Assembly (NCBI GenBank): GCA_002403375.1
Contig: DHHQ01000023.1
Coordinates: 130,384 to 194,383, forward strand
Source: Thiobacillus denitrificans
GTDB lineage: Bacteria; Pseudomonadota; Gammaproteobacteria; Burkholderiales; Thiobacillaceae
Direction: 5' to 3'
Length of the DNA: 64,000 bases
Part shown: positions 37,447 to 45,634 of the stretch, piece after piece
Numbering within the stretch: the stretch's first letter is position 1
Layout: every line of letters begins with the position of its first letter
The notes under the pieces: model-generated
What the model was told of the DNA's origin: nothing
Databases searched by the model: none
What the model saw: only the letters and a program-made list of their open reading frames with translations
Translations under genes and position numbers: made by a program

Positions 37447-38874
37447 ATGCTGTCATTCCGCGCCGTTCTCCGCCTGCTTGCCGGCCTGTTGCTCGCCGGC
37501 CTCGCCGTTCCCGCCCATGCGGCCGCCCTGCCGCCGGCCTTCACCGCCGCGCTGAAGCAGGCGGGGATCCCGCTCGGCCGGGTCGCGGTCGTGGTGCAGC
37601 CGCTCGACGCGGCCGCACCGGTGCTGAGCCACAACGCCGACGCGGCGCTCAACCCCGCGTCGGTGATGAAGCTGGTGACCAGTTTCGCCGCGCTCAACCG
37701 GCTCGGTCCGGGCTACGCCTGGACCACCGAGGTGTGGGCCGACGGCCCGGTCGCGGACGGCGTGCTCGACGGCAACCTCGTGATCAAGGGCTACGGCGAC
37801 CCCACGCTGACGCTCGAGCGCATGTGGCTGCTGCAGCGCGAGCTGCGTGCGCGCGGCATCCGCCACGTGCGCGGCAACCTGGTACTCGACCTCAGCCATT
37901 TCGCGCTGGAGGACAGCGATCCCGGCGCCTTCGACGGCGAGCCGTTCGCCCTCTACAACGCCGCCCCGGGGCCGCTGGTGGCGAACTTCAACGCCACCAC
38001 GCTGCGCCTCCGGCCGAACGGCAGCCAGGTGCTGGTCGAGCCCGATCCCGCGCTGCCGGGCGTGACGCTCGATTCGCGGCTGCGGCTCACCGAGGGCGGC
38101 GAATGCAACGGCTGGAGGGATGCGCTCACGCCGGCCGTGCCCGACTCCGGACGCCTCGAACTGCTGATCAGCGGCCACTACGCGCGCGCCTGCGGCGAGC
38201 AGACGTGGTCGCTCAGCGCGTTCGGCCCGGCGGTGACTTTCGACCTCGTCTTCCGCGGACTGTGGGCGGAAACCGGCGGCACCGTGGGCGGCGCGACCGT
38301 GCCCGGCGTGGCACCGCCGTCGCCGCCGCTGCTGGCGTTCGCGTCGGAGCCGCTCGCCGCCGCGCTGGTCAGACTGAACAAGCATTCCAACAACCTGATG
38401 ACCCGCAACCTCTTCCTCACGCTCGGCGCCGAAGTCTACGGCCCGCCGGCGACGCTGGAGAAGGGCGCACGCGCGGTCCGCGCAGCGCTGGAACGGCACG
38501 GCGTGCCCACCCGCAAGCTGGTGCTGGAAAACGGCGCCGGGCTGTCGCGCGTCGAGCGTATCAGCGCCGATGCGCTCACCGGGCTGCTGCGCGCCGCCTG
38601 GAAGAGCCCGCTGTTCGCCGAGTTCGAGTCGGCGCTGCCGATCGTCGCCGTCGACGGCACGCTGAAGCGCCGCTTCAACGGCAGCCCGTTCGGCGGCCAC
38701 GCGCACCTGAAGACCGGCACGCTGCGCGACGTCAGCGCGCTCGCCGGCTACGTCCATACCGCACGCGGCGAGCGCGTCAGCTTCGTGATGCTGGTGAACC
38801 ACCCCAACGCGCGCCGCAGCGAAGCCGCGCAGCGCGTGCTGCTCGAATGGGTCCACGCGGGAGGCGCACGATGA
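37447..38874 (+). CDS. dacB: D-alanyl-D-alanine carboxypeptidase/endopeptidase (PBP4)
   Basis: 475 residues with a signal peptide (to about 26, AHAA). Penicillin-binding motifs: SVMK at 72-75, SNN (HSNNLM) and KTG (LKTGTLRD). The large insert between SxxK and SxN is typical of class C low-molecular-weight PBP4, which trims peptidoglycan cross-links in the periplasm. CATAAT at 37435-37440 ends six bases before the ATG, suggesting little or no 5' leader. Confidence 0.93.
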   Translation: MLSFRAVLRLLAGLLLAGLAVPAHAAALPPAFTAALKQAGIPLGRVAVVVQPLDAAAPVLSHNADAALNPASVMKLVTSFAALNRLGPGYAWTTEVWADGPVADGVLDGNLVIKGYGDPTLTLERMWLLQRELRARGIRHVRGNLVLDLSHFALEDSDPGAFDGEPFALYNAAPGPLVANFNATTLRLRPNGSQVLVEPDPALPGVTLDSRLRLTEGGECNGWRDALTPAVPDSGRLELLISGHYARACGEQTWSLSAFGPAVTFDLVFRGLWAETGGTVGGATVPGVAPPSPPLLAFASEPLAAALVRLNKHSNNLMTRNLFLTLGAEVYGPPATLEKGARAVRAALERHGVPTRKLVLENGAGLSRVERISADALTGLLRAAWKSPLFAEFESALPIVAVDGTLKRRFNGSPFGGHAHLKTGTLRDVSALAGYVHTARGERVSFVMLVNHPNARRSEAAQRVLLEWVHAGGAR

Positions 38875-39089
38875 ATCCGGGCTGCCGCGTGATGGCCTTG
38901 TTCCTCGTGCTGCTGGCGCTGTTCCAGGCGCTGCCGGTGGCGCTCGACGCCTGGCAGGCGAGGCAGTGGCCGGACACCGTGTCGGAATGGATCCGCCTTG
39001 CCTTGCTGCCGGGGGCGCTGTGGCTGTACCTGCGCTACTTCAGCATCCTCGGCTGCCGCCAGTGCGGGGGCGACGATGAACCTCGATAA
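38871..39089 (+). CDS. Small membrane protein, unknown
   Basis: 72 residues; the ATG overlaps the dacB stop. Two hydrophobic segments (about 6-24 and 40-58) and a Cys-rich tail (GCRQCGGDDE). No family recognised. Coding is supported by overlap with both neighbours and by codon usage like the surrounding genes. Confidence 0.55.
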   Translation: MNPGCRVMALFLVLLALFQALPVALDAWQARQWPDTVSEWIRLALLPGALWLYLRYFSILGCRQCGGDDEPR

Positions 39090-39279
39090 GGCTCCGGAGT
39101 GGGCAAGGTGGCTGGCGCAGGATGCTGACGGCGCCTGGTGGGCTTACGAGGCAGAGCCGAACCAGCAGCACAATGGCTGGTACGAGAACGAGGTTGGCCG
39201 CATCGTGAAGCTGGGCATGGGCGAGCCGCCGGCCGACTGGACCACGACGCTCACGCGCTTGCCGGCGCGGGGCGACTGA
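39076..39279 (+). CDS. Small soluble protein, unknown
   Basis: 67 residues, Trp-rich (WARWLAQDADGAWWAYEAEPNQ), overlapping the preceding gene by 14 bases. Acidic, without signal or membrane segment. I do not recognise a family. Possibly co-transcribed with dacB. Confidence 0.55.
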   Translation: MNLDKAPEWARWLAQDADGAWWAYEAEPNQQHNGWYENEVGRIVKLGMGEPPADWTTTLTRLPARGD

Positions 39280-39314
39280 GGTCGCCGGCGGGCAGATCGC
39301 ACCGGCGCGCCCCG

Positions 39315-39875
39315 CTACGCCGGCTGCAGCAGGTCGATGCGGAAGCTGTCCTCGTAGGGCGGGACGTTGCACTCGATGACGTCCGACGGCGCGACGTCGA
39401 GGCGGACGCCGACGATGTCGGTGCGCACCGGCAGCTTCGACGCGCCGCGGTCGACCAGCACCACGGTGCGGATTTCCTCCGGCTGCCTGCCGGCGAGGTA
39501 CTCCACCGCGCGCAGCATAGAGTGTCCGCGGTACATGACGTCGTCGACCACCAGCACGGTGTGGCCGGCAAGATCGAGGGCGGCGTGGGTCGGGTTCTCG
39601 GTGAGTTGCGTTTCCGGGTAGAGCAGCGTGAGGTCGTCGGCGTAGCGCTTGATCGCGAGATCGAGCCGCACGCAGTCGGCGAGGCCCCAGTCGTCGCGCA
39701 GGCGCGCGTGCAGCCGGTCGGCGAGCGGCGCGCCGCGCCGCAGGATGCCGACGATCGCGACCCGGGTGCGGCCGGTCAGCAGGCCCGCCGCCTGGCGCGC
39801 CATGTCGGCGACGATGGCATCGAGCTGCGCGGTGTCGTAGAGGCAGGTGCGCCGGCCGGCGGGCTTGTCGCTCAT
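39315..39875 (-). CDS. pyrR: PyrR-like phosphoribosyltransferase
   Basis: 186 residues. The PRPP-binding motif VLVVDDVMYRGHS is at 107-119, and the GILRRGAPLADRL and DVAPSDVIECNVPPYEDSFRIDLL blocks fit the PyrR family (uracil phosphoribosyltransferase, sometimes an RNA-binding attenuator). It follows ubiD by 10 bp on the same strand; pyrC is 4 kb away. I saw no adjacent attenuator, so regulatory function is uncertain. Confidence 0.83.
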   Translation of the reverse strand: MSDKPAGRRTCLYDTAQLDAIVADMARQAAGLLTGRTRVAIVGILRRGAPLADRLHARLRDDWGLADCVRLDLAIKRYADDLTLLYPETQLTENPTHAALDLAGHTVLVVDDVMYRGHSMLRAVEYLAGRQPEEIRTVVLVDRGASKLPVRTDIVGVRLDVAPSDVIECNVPPYEDSFRIDLLQPA

Positions 39876-39885
39876 GTCCGCTTTC

Positions 39886-41349
39886 CTAGAGGCCGAGATC
39901 GGCCCACATCGCGTCGACGCGCGCCTTGACCGCCGCGTCCATGACGATCGGCGTGCCCCATTCGCGGTTCGTCTCGCCTGGCCACTTGTTGGTGGCGTCG
40001 ATGCCCATCTTGCTGCCCAGCCCCGACACCGGGCTCGCGAAGTCGAGGTAGTCGATCGGCGTGTTCTCGACCAGCAAGGTATCTCGAGCCGGATCGACGC
40101 GGGTGGTCAGCGCCCACATCACCTCCTTCCAGTCGCGCACGTCGACGTCGTCGTCGGTGACCAGGATGAACTTGGTGTACATGAACTGGCGCAGGAACGA
40201 CCACACGCCGAACATCACGCGCTTGGCGTGGCCGGGGTAGGCCTTCTTCATCGACACCACCGCCATGCGGTAGGAGCAGCCCTCGGGCGGCAGGTAGAAG
40301 TCGGTGATCTCGGGGAACTGCTTCTGCAGCAGCGGCACGAAGACCTCGTTCAGCGCGACGCCGAGGATCGCCGGCTCGTCCGGCGGCTTGCCGGTGTAGG
40401 TGCTGTGATAGATCGGGTCGCGCCGCATGGTGATGCGCTCGACGGTGAAGACCGGGAAGGTCTCCTGCTCGTTGTAGTAGCCGGTGTGGTCGCCGTAGGG
40501 GCCTTCGAGGGCGGTTTCATCCGGATGGATCACGCCCTCGAGCACGATCTCGCTTGATGCGGGCACCTGCAGGTCGCTGCCGAGGCATTTCGTCACTTCG
40601 GTCTTGGCGCCGCGCAGGAGGCCGGCGAACTGGTATTCGGAGAGCGAATCCGGCACCGGCGTGACCGCGCCGAGGATGGTCGCGGGATCGGCGCCGAGCG
40701 CGACCGCGACCGGGAACGGCTCGCCCGGGTGCGCGAGCTGGTGCTCGCGGAAATCGAGCGCGCCGCCGCGGTGCGCGAGCCAGCGCATGATGAGCTTGTT
40801 CGGCCCGATCACCTGCTGCCGGTAGATGCCGAGGTTCTGCCGCTTCTTGTGCGGGCCGCGGGTGACGGTGAGGCCCCAGGTGATCAGCGGCGCCACGTCG
40901 CCCGGCCAGCAGTGCTGGATCGGCAGGCGCGCGAGGTCGACATCGGCGCCTTCCCACACGATCTCCTGGCACGGCGCGCCCTTCACTTCCTTCGGCGCCA
41001 TGTTGAGCACCTGCTTCAACACCGGCCACTTCTCCCACGCGTCGCGCAGCCCCTTCGGCGGCTCCGGCTCCTTGAGGTAGGCCAGCAGCTTGCCGACCTC
41101 GCGCAGCCGCGCGGGATCGGTTTCGCCCATGCCGAGCGCGACGCGCTTGACCGTGCCGAACAGATTCGCGAGCACCGGCACGCCGTGCCCCCTGGGGTTC
41201 TCGAACAGCAGCGCCGGGCCGCCGGCACGCAGCACGCGGTCGGCGATCTCGGTCATTTCGAGCTTCGGGTCGACCTCGACGGCGATGCGCTTCAGTTCGC
41301 CCATGCGCTCGAGTTGTGCGATGAAGTCGCGCAGGTCGTGGTAGATCAT
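39886..41349 (-). CDS. ubiD: 4-hydroxy-3-polyprenylbenzoate decarboxylase
   Basis: 487 residues, starting at ATG 41349 (MIYHDLRDFI); the frame continues upstream but the family starts here. Conserved UbiD blocks include LTVTRGPHKKRQNLGIYR, EIVLEGVIHP, EGPYGDHTGYY and the C-terminal SKMGIDATNKWPGE. Uses prenylated FMN to decarboxylate the ubiquinone precursor. No ubiX in the window. Likely co-transcribed with pyrR. Confidence 0.95.
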   Translation of the reverse strand: MIYHDLRDFIAQLERMGELKRIAVEVDPKLEMTEIADRVLRAGGPALLFENPRGHGVPVLANLFGTVKRVALGMGETDPARLREVGKLLAYLKEPEPPKGLRDAWEKWPVLKQVLNMAPKEVKGAPCQEIVWEGADVDLARLPIQHCWPGDVAPLITWGLTVTRGPHKKRQNLGIYRQQVIGPNKLIMRWLAHRGGALDFREHQLAHPGEPFPVAVALGADPATILGAVTPVPDSLSEYQFAGLLRGAKTEVTKCLGSDLQVPASSEIVLEGVIHPDETALEGPYGDHTGYYNEQETFPVFTVERITMRRDPIYHSTYTGKPPDEPAILGVALNEVFVPLLQKQFPEITDFYLPPEGCSYRMAVVSMKKAYPGHAKRVMFGVWSFLRQFMYTKFILVTDDDVDVRDWKEVMWALTTRVDPARDTLLVENTPIDYLDFASPVSGLGSKMGIDATNKWPGETNREWGTPIVMDAAVKARVDAMWADLGL

Positions 41350-41435
41350 CGGTGGCCTGTCAGGGTGAGGCGGTCGAGGGGGCATGCATGCGCGCGTCGG
41401 GGATGGCCGCCGCGCGCTTGCTGGCAGCGGAAGCG

Positions 41436-42011
41436 TCAGTCGAGGTATTCGAACAGGACGACGACCTTGGCGACGCCCGAAGTGGTGCGTGCGACCTCGG
41501 TCGCGGCAGCGGCTTCGGCCCGGTTCACCAGGCCCATCAGATAGACCACGCCGGTCTCGGTGACCACCTTGATCTGCGTGCCCGGCACGCGGTCATCGCG
41601 CAGCAGGCGGGTCTTGACCTGGCCGGTGATCGAGGTGTCGTTGGCCTTCGACGTCAGCGAGGCGCCGCCGGAGACGCTGAGCTCGTTGAGCACCGCCCGC
41701 AGTTCCGGGATGCCCTGCACGACCTCGCTCGCCCGCGCGCGCGTCGCCTCGTCGGGCACCTGGCCGGTGAGCAGCAGCTGCCGGTTGTAGCTGGTCGAGG
41801 CGATGCCGTTCGCGACCTTGATCGGGAAGGCGTCGCGCAGGCGGTTCTTCGAGCGGATCTCGATTTCCTGGTCGCCGATGACGGCGCCCGCGGTGCGGCG
41901 GTCGAGCGTGCCAGGGCCGCCGGCCTCGCCGCCGACCGGCGTCGTCGAGCAGGCTTGCAGTTGGACAAGGGCCATGCCGGCCAGGGCGATGTAGAGCAGT
42001 TTTTTCATCAT
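41436..42011 (-). CDS. dolP: BON-domain outer-membrane lipoprotein (DolP-like)
   Basis: 191 residues from ATG 42011 (overlapping diaA by four bases). Lipobox LQAC near residues 17-20, then two BON domains (about 50-115 and 120-190; e.g. NRLRDAFPIKVANGIASTSYNRQLLLTGQVPD and KTRLLRDDRVPGTQIKVVTETGVVYLMGLVNR). DolP supports outer-membrane integrity and division-site function in E. coli, where it also neighbours diaA, yraN and rsmI. Confidence 0.9.
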   Translation of the reverse strand: MMKKLLYIALAGMALVQLQACSTTPVGGEAGGPGTLDRRTAGAVIGDQEIEIRSKNRLRDAFPIKVANGIASTSYNRQLLLTGQVPDEATRARASEVVQGIPELRAVLNELSVSGGASLTSKANDTSITGQVKTRLLRDDRVPGTQIKVVTETGVVYLMGLVNRAEAAAATEVARTTSGVAKVVVLFEYLD

Positions 42012-42601
42012 TCCTCGATTCCCAGTAAGACGCTGTCCACCGCATCGCACAGGCAATGGATGGCCAGCAGGTGGACTTCATGTATGCGCGCCGCGGACTC
42101 GGCGGGCACGCACAGGAAGACGTCGCCTTCCTGCATTTGTTCCGCCAGCCCCCCGCCGGTGCGCCCGGTCAGCATGACGACGTGCATGCCGCGCGCGTGG
42201 GCGGCGGTGACCGCCTGCAGCACGCTGGGCGAATTGCCGCTGGTCGAAATCGCCAGCAGGATGTCGCCCGGCTGGCCGAGCGCCTTCACCTGACGCGCGA
42301 ACACCTGGTCGAACGCATGGTCGTTGGCGATCGCTGTCAGGGTCGAGCTGTCGGTGGTGAGGGCGAGCGCGGCGAGGCCGGGGCGTTCGTGCTCGAAGCG
42401 GTTGATCATGCTGGCGGCGAAATGCTGCGCGTCCGCGGCCGACCCGCCGTTGCCGCAGGCCAGCACCTTGTTGCCCTGCGCGAGGCTGTGCACCACCAGC
42501 CGCGCCGCCGCCTCGATCGCCGGGGCGAGCGCCTCGGCGGCATCCAGCACGGTCTGCGCCGATGCCTTGAAATGGCCGGTGATTCTGTCGTGTAAGGGCA
42601 T
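42008..42601 (-). CDS. diaA: SIS-domain phosphoheptose isomerase-like DnaA-binding protein
   Basis: 197 residues with the GmhA/DiaA SIS fold: GNGGSAADAQHFAASMINRFEHERPGLAALALTTD and ISTSGNSPSVLQAV. In this gene order (yraN-diaA-dolP) the E. coli counterpart, DiaA, binds DnaA and promotes timely initiation; a sedoheptulose-7-phosphate isomerase role (GmhA) remains possible from sequence. Confidence 0.85.
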   Translation of the reverse strand: MPLHDRITGHFKASAQTVLDAAEALAPAIEAAARLVVHSLAQGNKVLACGNGGSAADAQHFAASMINRFEHERPGLAALALTTDSSTLTAIANDHAFDQVFARQVKALGQPGDILLAISTSGNSPSVLQAVTAAHARGMHVVMLTGRTGGGLAEQMQEGDVFLCVPAESAARIHEVHLLAIHCLCDAVDSVLLGIEE

Positions 42602-42609
42602 GGCTAGCT

Positions 42610-42760
42610 CGGGTGTTTCATGAATTCGCGTGATGATCGCGCAGGATTTTGTTTTGCAGGGGAATTTTGCGAAGGAGCGGCGTAGTTATCCCTACGCCCG
42701 ACCGAGCAGGATTTCCATGCGGAGCAAAAGACCAGCGAGGGCGCGCGTAATTGATGGAAC
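42610..42760. other. Non-coding structured segment between yraN and diaA
   Basis: It contains a hairpin, GGCGTAG (42679-42685) and CTACGCC (42692-42698), with loop TTATCC. It also has two related short direct repeats, GCAGGATTTTG (42641-42651) and GCAGGGGAATTTTG (42656-42669), and another GCAGGATTT at 42707. It is locally T-rich compared with its surroundings. No ORF or promoter could be supported. It may be a dispersed intergenic element. Confidence 0.4.
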
Positions 42761-42773
42761 ATTCGGGCTTTGA

Positions 42774-43133
42774 TTATCCCATATCGTCGAAGGCGTTCCG
42801 GATCCACTCGGGCGCGCCGTTTCCCGACAGCGCGACCACGTCGAAGCGGCACGGCGGCAGCGTGCGGAGCGCGGCCAGATACTGGCGGGCGGCGGCGAGC
42901 AGGCGCTTCTGCTTCGCCGGCGTCACGCTCGCCGCGGCGCCGCCGAAATCGCTGCGGCTGCGCAGCCGCACTTCGACGAACACCAGCGTCGCGCCGTCCT
43001 GCATCACCAGGTCGATCTCGCCGAAGCGGCAGCGCCAGTTGCGCGTCACGAGCCGCAGGCCTTGCGCCTGCAGGAAGGCCGCGGCGCGCGATTCGGCGGA
43101 CTCGCCGAGCAGGGATTTCAACATCTGCGACAA
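42774..43133 (-). CDS. yraN: UPF0102 endonuclease-like protein YraN
   Basis: 119 residues. Core motif GEIDLVMQDGATLVFVEVRLRS is the UPF0102 signature with the E-x-D...E-V-K/R nuclease-like residues. Full family length. It is divergent from rsmI, with seven bases between starts, as in many proteobacteria. Biochemical role unproven. Confidence 0.92.
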   Translation of the reverse strand: MSQMLKSLLGESAESRAAAFLQAQGLRLVTRNWRCRFGEIDLVMQDGATLVFVEVRLRSRSDFGGAAASVTPAKQKRLLAAARQYLAALRTLPPCRFDVVALSGNGAPEWIRNAFDDMG

Positions 43134-43140
43134 TGGCGGG

Positions 43141-44016
43141 ATGAACGAAAGCCCGCATCTTACCCCGCTGCTGCCCGCGCTCTACGTGGTCGCGACGCCG
43201 ATCGGCAACCTCGGCGACATCACGCTGCGCGCGCTCGACATCCTGCAGCGCGTCGACCGCGTGGCGGCCGAGGACACCCGCGTGTCGGGTCTGCTGCTGG
43301 CCCACTTCAACATCAGGAAGCCGCTGGTCTCGATCCGCGAGCACAACGAGCGCGAAGCCGCCGAGGGCGTGATCGCGCGCATCGCCGCGGGCGACGCGGT
43401 GGCCTACGTGTCGGATGCGGGGACGCCTGCGGTGTCCGACCCGGGCGCCCGGCTGGTCGCCGCGGTGCGCGCGGCGGGGCTCAGGGTGGTGCCGGTTCCG
43501 GGCGTCTCGGCGGTGACGACGGCGCTGTCGGTCGCCGGGCTGGAATCCGGGCAATGGCTGTTCCACGGCTTCCTGCCGCCCAAGCCCGGTGCGCGCCGGG
43601 CGCAGCTGCAGGCGCTCGCCGCGCTGCCCGCCGCGCTGGTGTTCTACGAGGCACCGCACCGCATCGAGGAGACGCTCGCCGACATGGCGGCGATGCTCGA
43701 CGGCCGCCGCCTGGTGACGCTGGCGCGCGAACTCACCAAGAAATTCGAGAGCGTCGTCACGCTGCCGCTCGCCGAGGCATCCGCCTGGCTCGCCGCCGAC
43801 CCCAACAACGTGCGCGGCGAATTCGTCGTCGTCGTGCACCCGCCGCAGACCGAGGTGGCGATCGATACCGAAGCGATGCGCGTGCTCGAGATCCTGCAGG
43901 GCGCGCTGCCGCCGACGCTCGCCGCCAAGCTCGCCTCGCAGATCACCGGCCGCAGCAAGGCCGAACTCTATAAAATGTCGCTGGCATTGAAGCCGCAGCA
44001 GCAGGACGAAGCATGA
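43141..44016 (+). CDS. rsmI: 16S rRNA (cytidine(1402)-2'-O)-methyltransferase
   Basis: 291 residues of the tetrapyrrole-methylase fold: LYVVATPIGNLGDITLRAL at the N-terminus, AEDTRVSG, YVSDAGTPAVSDPG and the C-terminal LARELTKKFESV block. Methylates C1402 in the decoding centre. The start ATG 43141 is six bases after GACAAT (43129-43134), hinting at a leaderless transcript. Overlaps pyrC by four bases. Confidence 0.95.
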   Translation: MNESPHLTPLLPALYVVATPIGNLGDITLRALDILQRVDRVAAEDTRVSGLLLAHFNIRKPLVSIREHNEREAAEGVIARIAAGDAVAYVSDAGTPAVSDPGARLVAAVRAAGLRVVPVPGVSAVTTALSVAGLESGQWLFHGFLPPKPGARRAQLQALAALPAALVFYEAPHRIEETLADMAAMLDGRRLVTLARELTKKFESVVTLPLAEASAWLAADPNNVRGEFVVVVHPPQTEVAIDTEAMRVLEILQGALPPTLAAKLASQITGRSKAELYKMSLALKPQQQDEA

Positions 44017-45047
44017 CCGACACCCTCACGATCACCCGCCCCGACGACTGGCACGTCCACTTCCGCGACGGCGCCGCCATGCAGAGCGTGGTGCCCGACA
44101 CCGCGCGCGTGTTCGCCCGCGCCATCGCGATGCCCAACCTGAAGCCGCCGGTGGTCACCGTCGCCGATGCCGCGGCGTACCGCGAGCGCCTGCTGGCCGC
44201 CGCCGCCGGCACCGCGTTCGAGCCCCTGATGACGCTCTACCTGACCGACAATACGTCGCCCGACGAGATCCGCCGCGCGCGTGCGAGCGGCTTCGTGCAC
44301 GCGGTGAAGTACTATCCGGCGGGCGCGACGACCAATTCCGATTCCGGCGTCACCGAGCTCGCGAAGGCCTACAAGGCGATCGCGGCGATGGAGGAAGTCG
44401 GCCTGCCGCTGCTGCTGCACGGCGAGGTGGTCGACCCCGCGATCGACGTGTTCGACCGCGAGGCGGTGTTCATCGAGCGCCATCTCGTGCGGCTGCTGAA
44501 GGATTTCCCAAGACTGAAGATCGTGCTCGAGCACATCACCACGCGCCAGGCCGCCGAGTTCGTCGCCGCGGCGCCGGCCAACGTCGCGGCGACGATCACC
44601 GTCCACCACCTGCTCTACAACCGCAATGCGATGTTCCAGGGCGGGATGCGCCCGCACATGTACTGCCTGCCGGTGCTCAAGCGCGAGCAGCACCGCGAGG
44701 CGCTGGTGGCCGCGGCGACCTCCGGCAACCCGAAATTCTTCCTCGGCACCGATTCCGCGCCGCACGCGGCGGGCGCCAAGGAAACCGCCTGCGGCTGCGC
44801 CGGCATCTACTCGGCGCACGCCGCGATCGAGCTGTACGCCGAGGCGTTCGAGGACGCCGGCGCGCTCGAATGTCTCGAGGCCTTCGCCAGCTTCCACGGC
44901 GCCGATTTCTACGGGCTGCCGCGCAACGTCGGCACCCTCACGCTCAGGCGCGAAAGCTGGGAGGCGCCGGCGCGCCTCGCGCTCGGCGCGGAAAGCCTGG
45001 TGCCGCTGCGGGCAGGGGAAGCCATCCGCTGGCGCGTCGCCGGCTGA
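44013..45047 (+). CDS. pyrC: Dihydroorotase (class II)
   Basis: 344 residues. Zinc-binding DDWHVHFRDG at the N-terminus, carbamylated Lys in AVKYYPAGATTNS, further His in LLLHGEV and LEHITT, and catalytic Asp in GTDSAPH. Cyclises carbamoyl-aspartate in pyrimidine synthesis. ATGA overlap with rsmI. rnpB follows after about 40 bp with its own -10. Confidence 0.97.
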   Translation: MTDTLTITRPDDWHVHFRDGAAMQSVVPDTARVFARAIAMPNLKPPVVTVADAAAYRERLLAAAAGTAFEPLMTLYLTDNTSPDEIRRARASGFVHAVKYYPAGATTNSDSGVTELAKAYKAIAAMEEVGLPLLLHGEVVDPAIDVFDREAVFIERHLVRLLKDFPRLKIVLEHITTRQAAEFVAAAPANVAATITVHHLLYNRNAMFQGGMRPHMYCLPVLKREQHREALVAAATSGNPKFFLGTDSAPHAAGAKETACGCAGIYSAHAAIELYAEAFEDAGALECLEAFASFHGADFYGLPRNVGTLTLRRESWEAPARLALGAESLVPLRAGEAIRWRVAG

Positions 45048-45076
45048 CTCGCCCGCCGGGCAGCCGGCCGAGGCCT

Positions 45077-45082
45077 TATAAT
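45077..45082 (+). promoter_or_regulatory. rnpB promoter -10
   Basis: A perfect TATAAT ends eight bases before the predicted RNase P RNA 5' end. The -35 is not evident. Confidence 0.7.
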
Positions 45083-45090
45083 GCGAACGG

Positions 45091-45378
45091 GAAAGCCGGT
45101 CAGACAACCGCTGCCATGCAAATGGGAGAGGAAAGTCCGGGCTCCACAGAGCAGGATGCCGGCTAACGGCCGGACGCCGCGAGGCGAGGAATAGGGCCAC
45201 AGAGACGAGCGTATTAAGTTACGGTGAAACGCGGTAACCTCCATCCGGAGCAACACCAAATAGGCAGACGATGACGCGGCTCGCCGAGTCTGCGGGTAGG
45301 TGGCTGGAGCCGGTCAGCAATGGCCGGCCTAGAGGAATGGTTGTCCACGACAGAACCCGGCTTATCGACCGACTTTCC
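45091..45378 (+). ncRNA. rnpB: RNase P RNA (type A, compact)
   Basis: About 288 bases, the catalytic RNA of RNase P. The ends pair as P1: GAAAG...CGGTC with GACCG...CTTTC. Universally conserved blocks are present in order: GAGGAAAGTCCGGGCTCC, ACAGAGACGAG, GGTGAAACG, GGTAACCTCC, AGCAACACCAAATAGGC and ACAGAACCCGGCTTATCG. It is shorter than the 377-base E. coli RNA, mainly through a small P3 and P12. Location between pyrC and mraZ is common in betaproteobacteria. Confidence 0.96.
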
Positions 45379-45401
45379 CACTTCTCATTCAATTCAATAA
45401 G

Positions 45402-45472
45402 TTATGTTTATTACCTAAACATGGAAGAAACATAAAGCGCTAAGCTCCGGTTTTTCCAGAAACTTATCCACA
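45402..45472. promoter_or_regulatory. AT-rich block with inverted repeats and a DnaA box
   Basis: ATGTTTA/TAAACAT (45404-45422) and the overlapping TTATGTTT (45402-45409)/AAACATAA (45428-45435) form alternative stems. TTATCCACA (45464-45472) is an exact DnaA-box consensus. The segment is strikingly AT-rich for this genome. Function unknown. Confidence 0.45.
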
Positions 45473-45482
45473 CCCCCGCGCC

Positions 45483-45515
45483 ACCCCTAAGTCCTTGAGG
45501 CATAGGGGTTTTTTT
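45483..45515 (+). terminator. Rho-independent terminator between rnpB and mraZ
   Basis: ACCCCTA / TAGGGGT stem with a 13-base loop followed by a run of T. It ends transcription from the rnpB side just before the mraZ promoter. Confidence 0.75.
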
Positions 45516-45527
45516 GCGCCTGCTGCC

Positions 45528-45590
45528 TTGACCCCCCCAGAACTATCCCCTATAGTGGGTCCAAGTGGTGGTTGGTGGGAAGTTGTGGGA
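45528..45590 (+). promoter_or_regulatory. mraZ promoter with MraZ-binding repeats
   Basis: TTGACC (45528-45533), 17 bp, TATAGT (45551-45556). From the end of the -10, four repeats of the TGGGN type follow every 10 bp: TGGGT 45556, TGGTG 45566, TGGGA 45576, TGGGA 45586. MraZ is known to bind such direct repeats and to repress the dcw cluster, so the layout predicts autorepression. Confidence 0.85.
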
Positions 45591-45634
45591 GAATTCGCCC
45601 CGCCAAACGCCGGCATTCAAATAACGGGGGGAGC

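Noticed and set aside
42600..43839. Long minus-strand frame spanning the diaA-rsmI region
   Set aside because: Arg/Gln/His-rich shadow of rsmI; yraN in another frame on that strand has the real family motifs.
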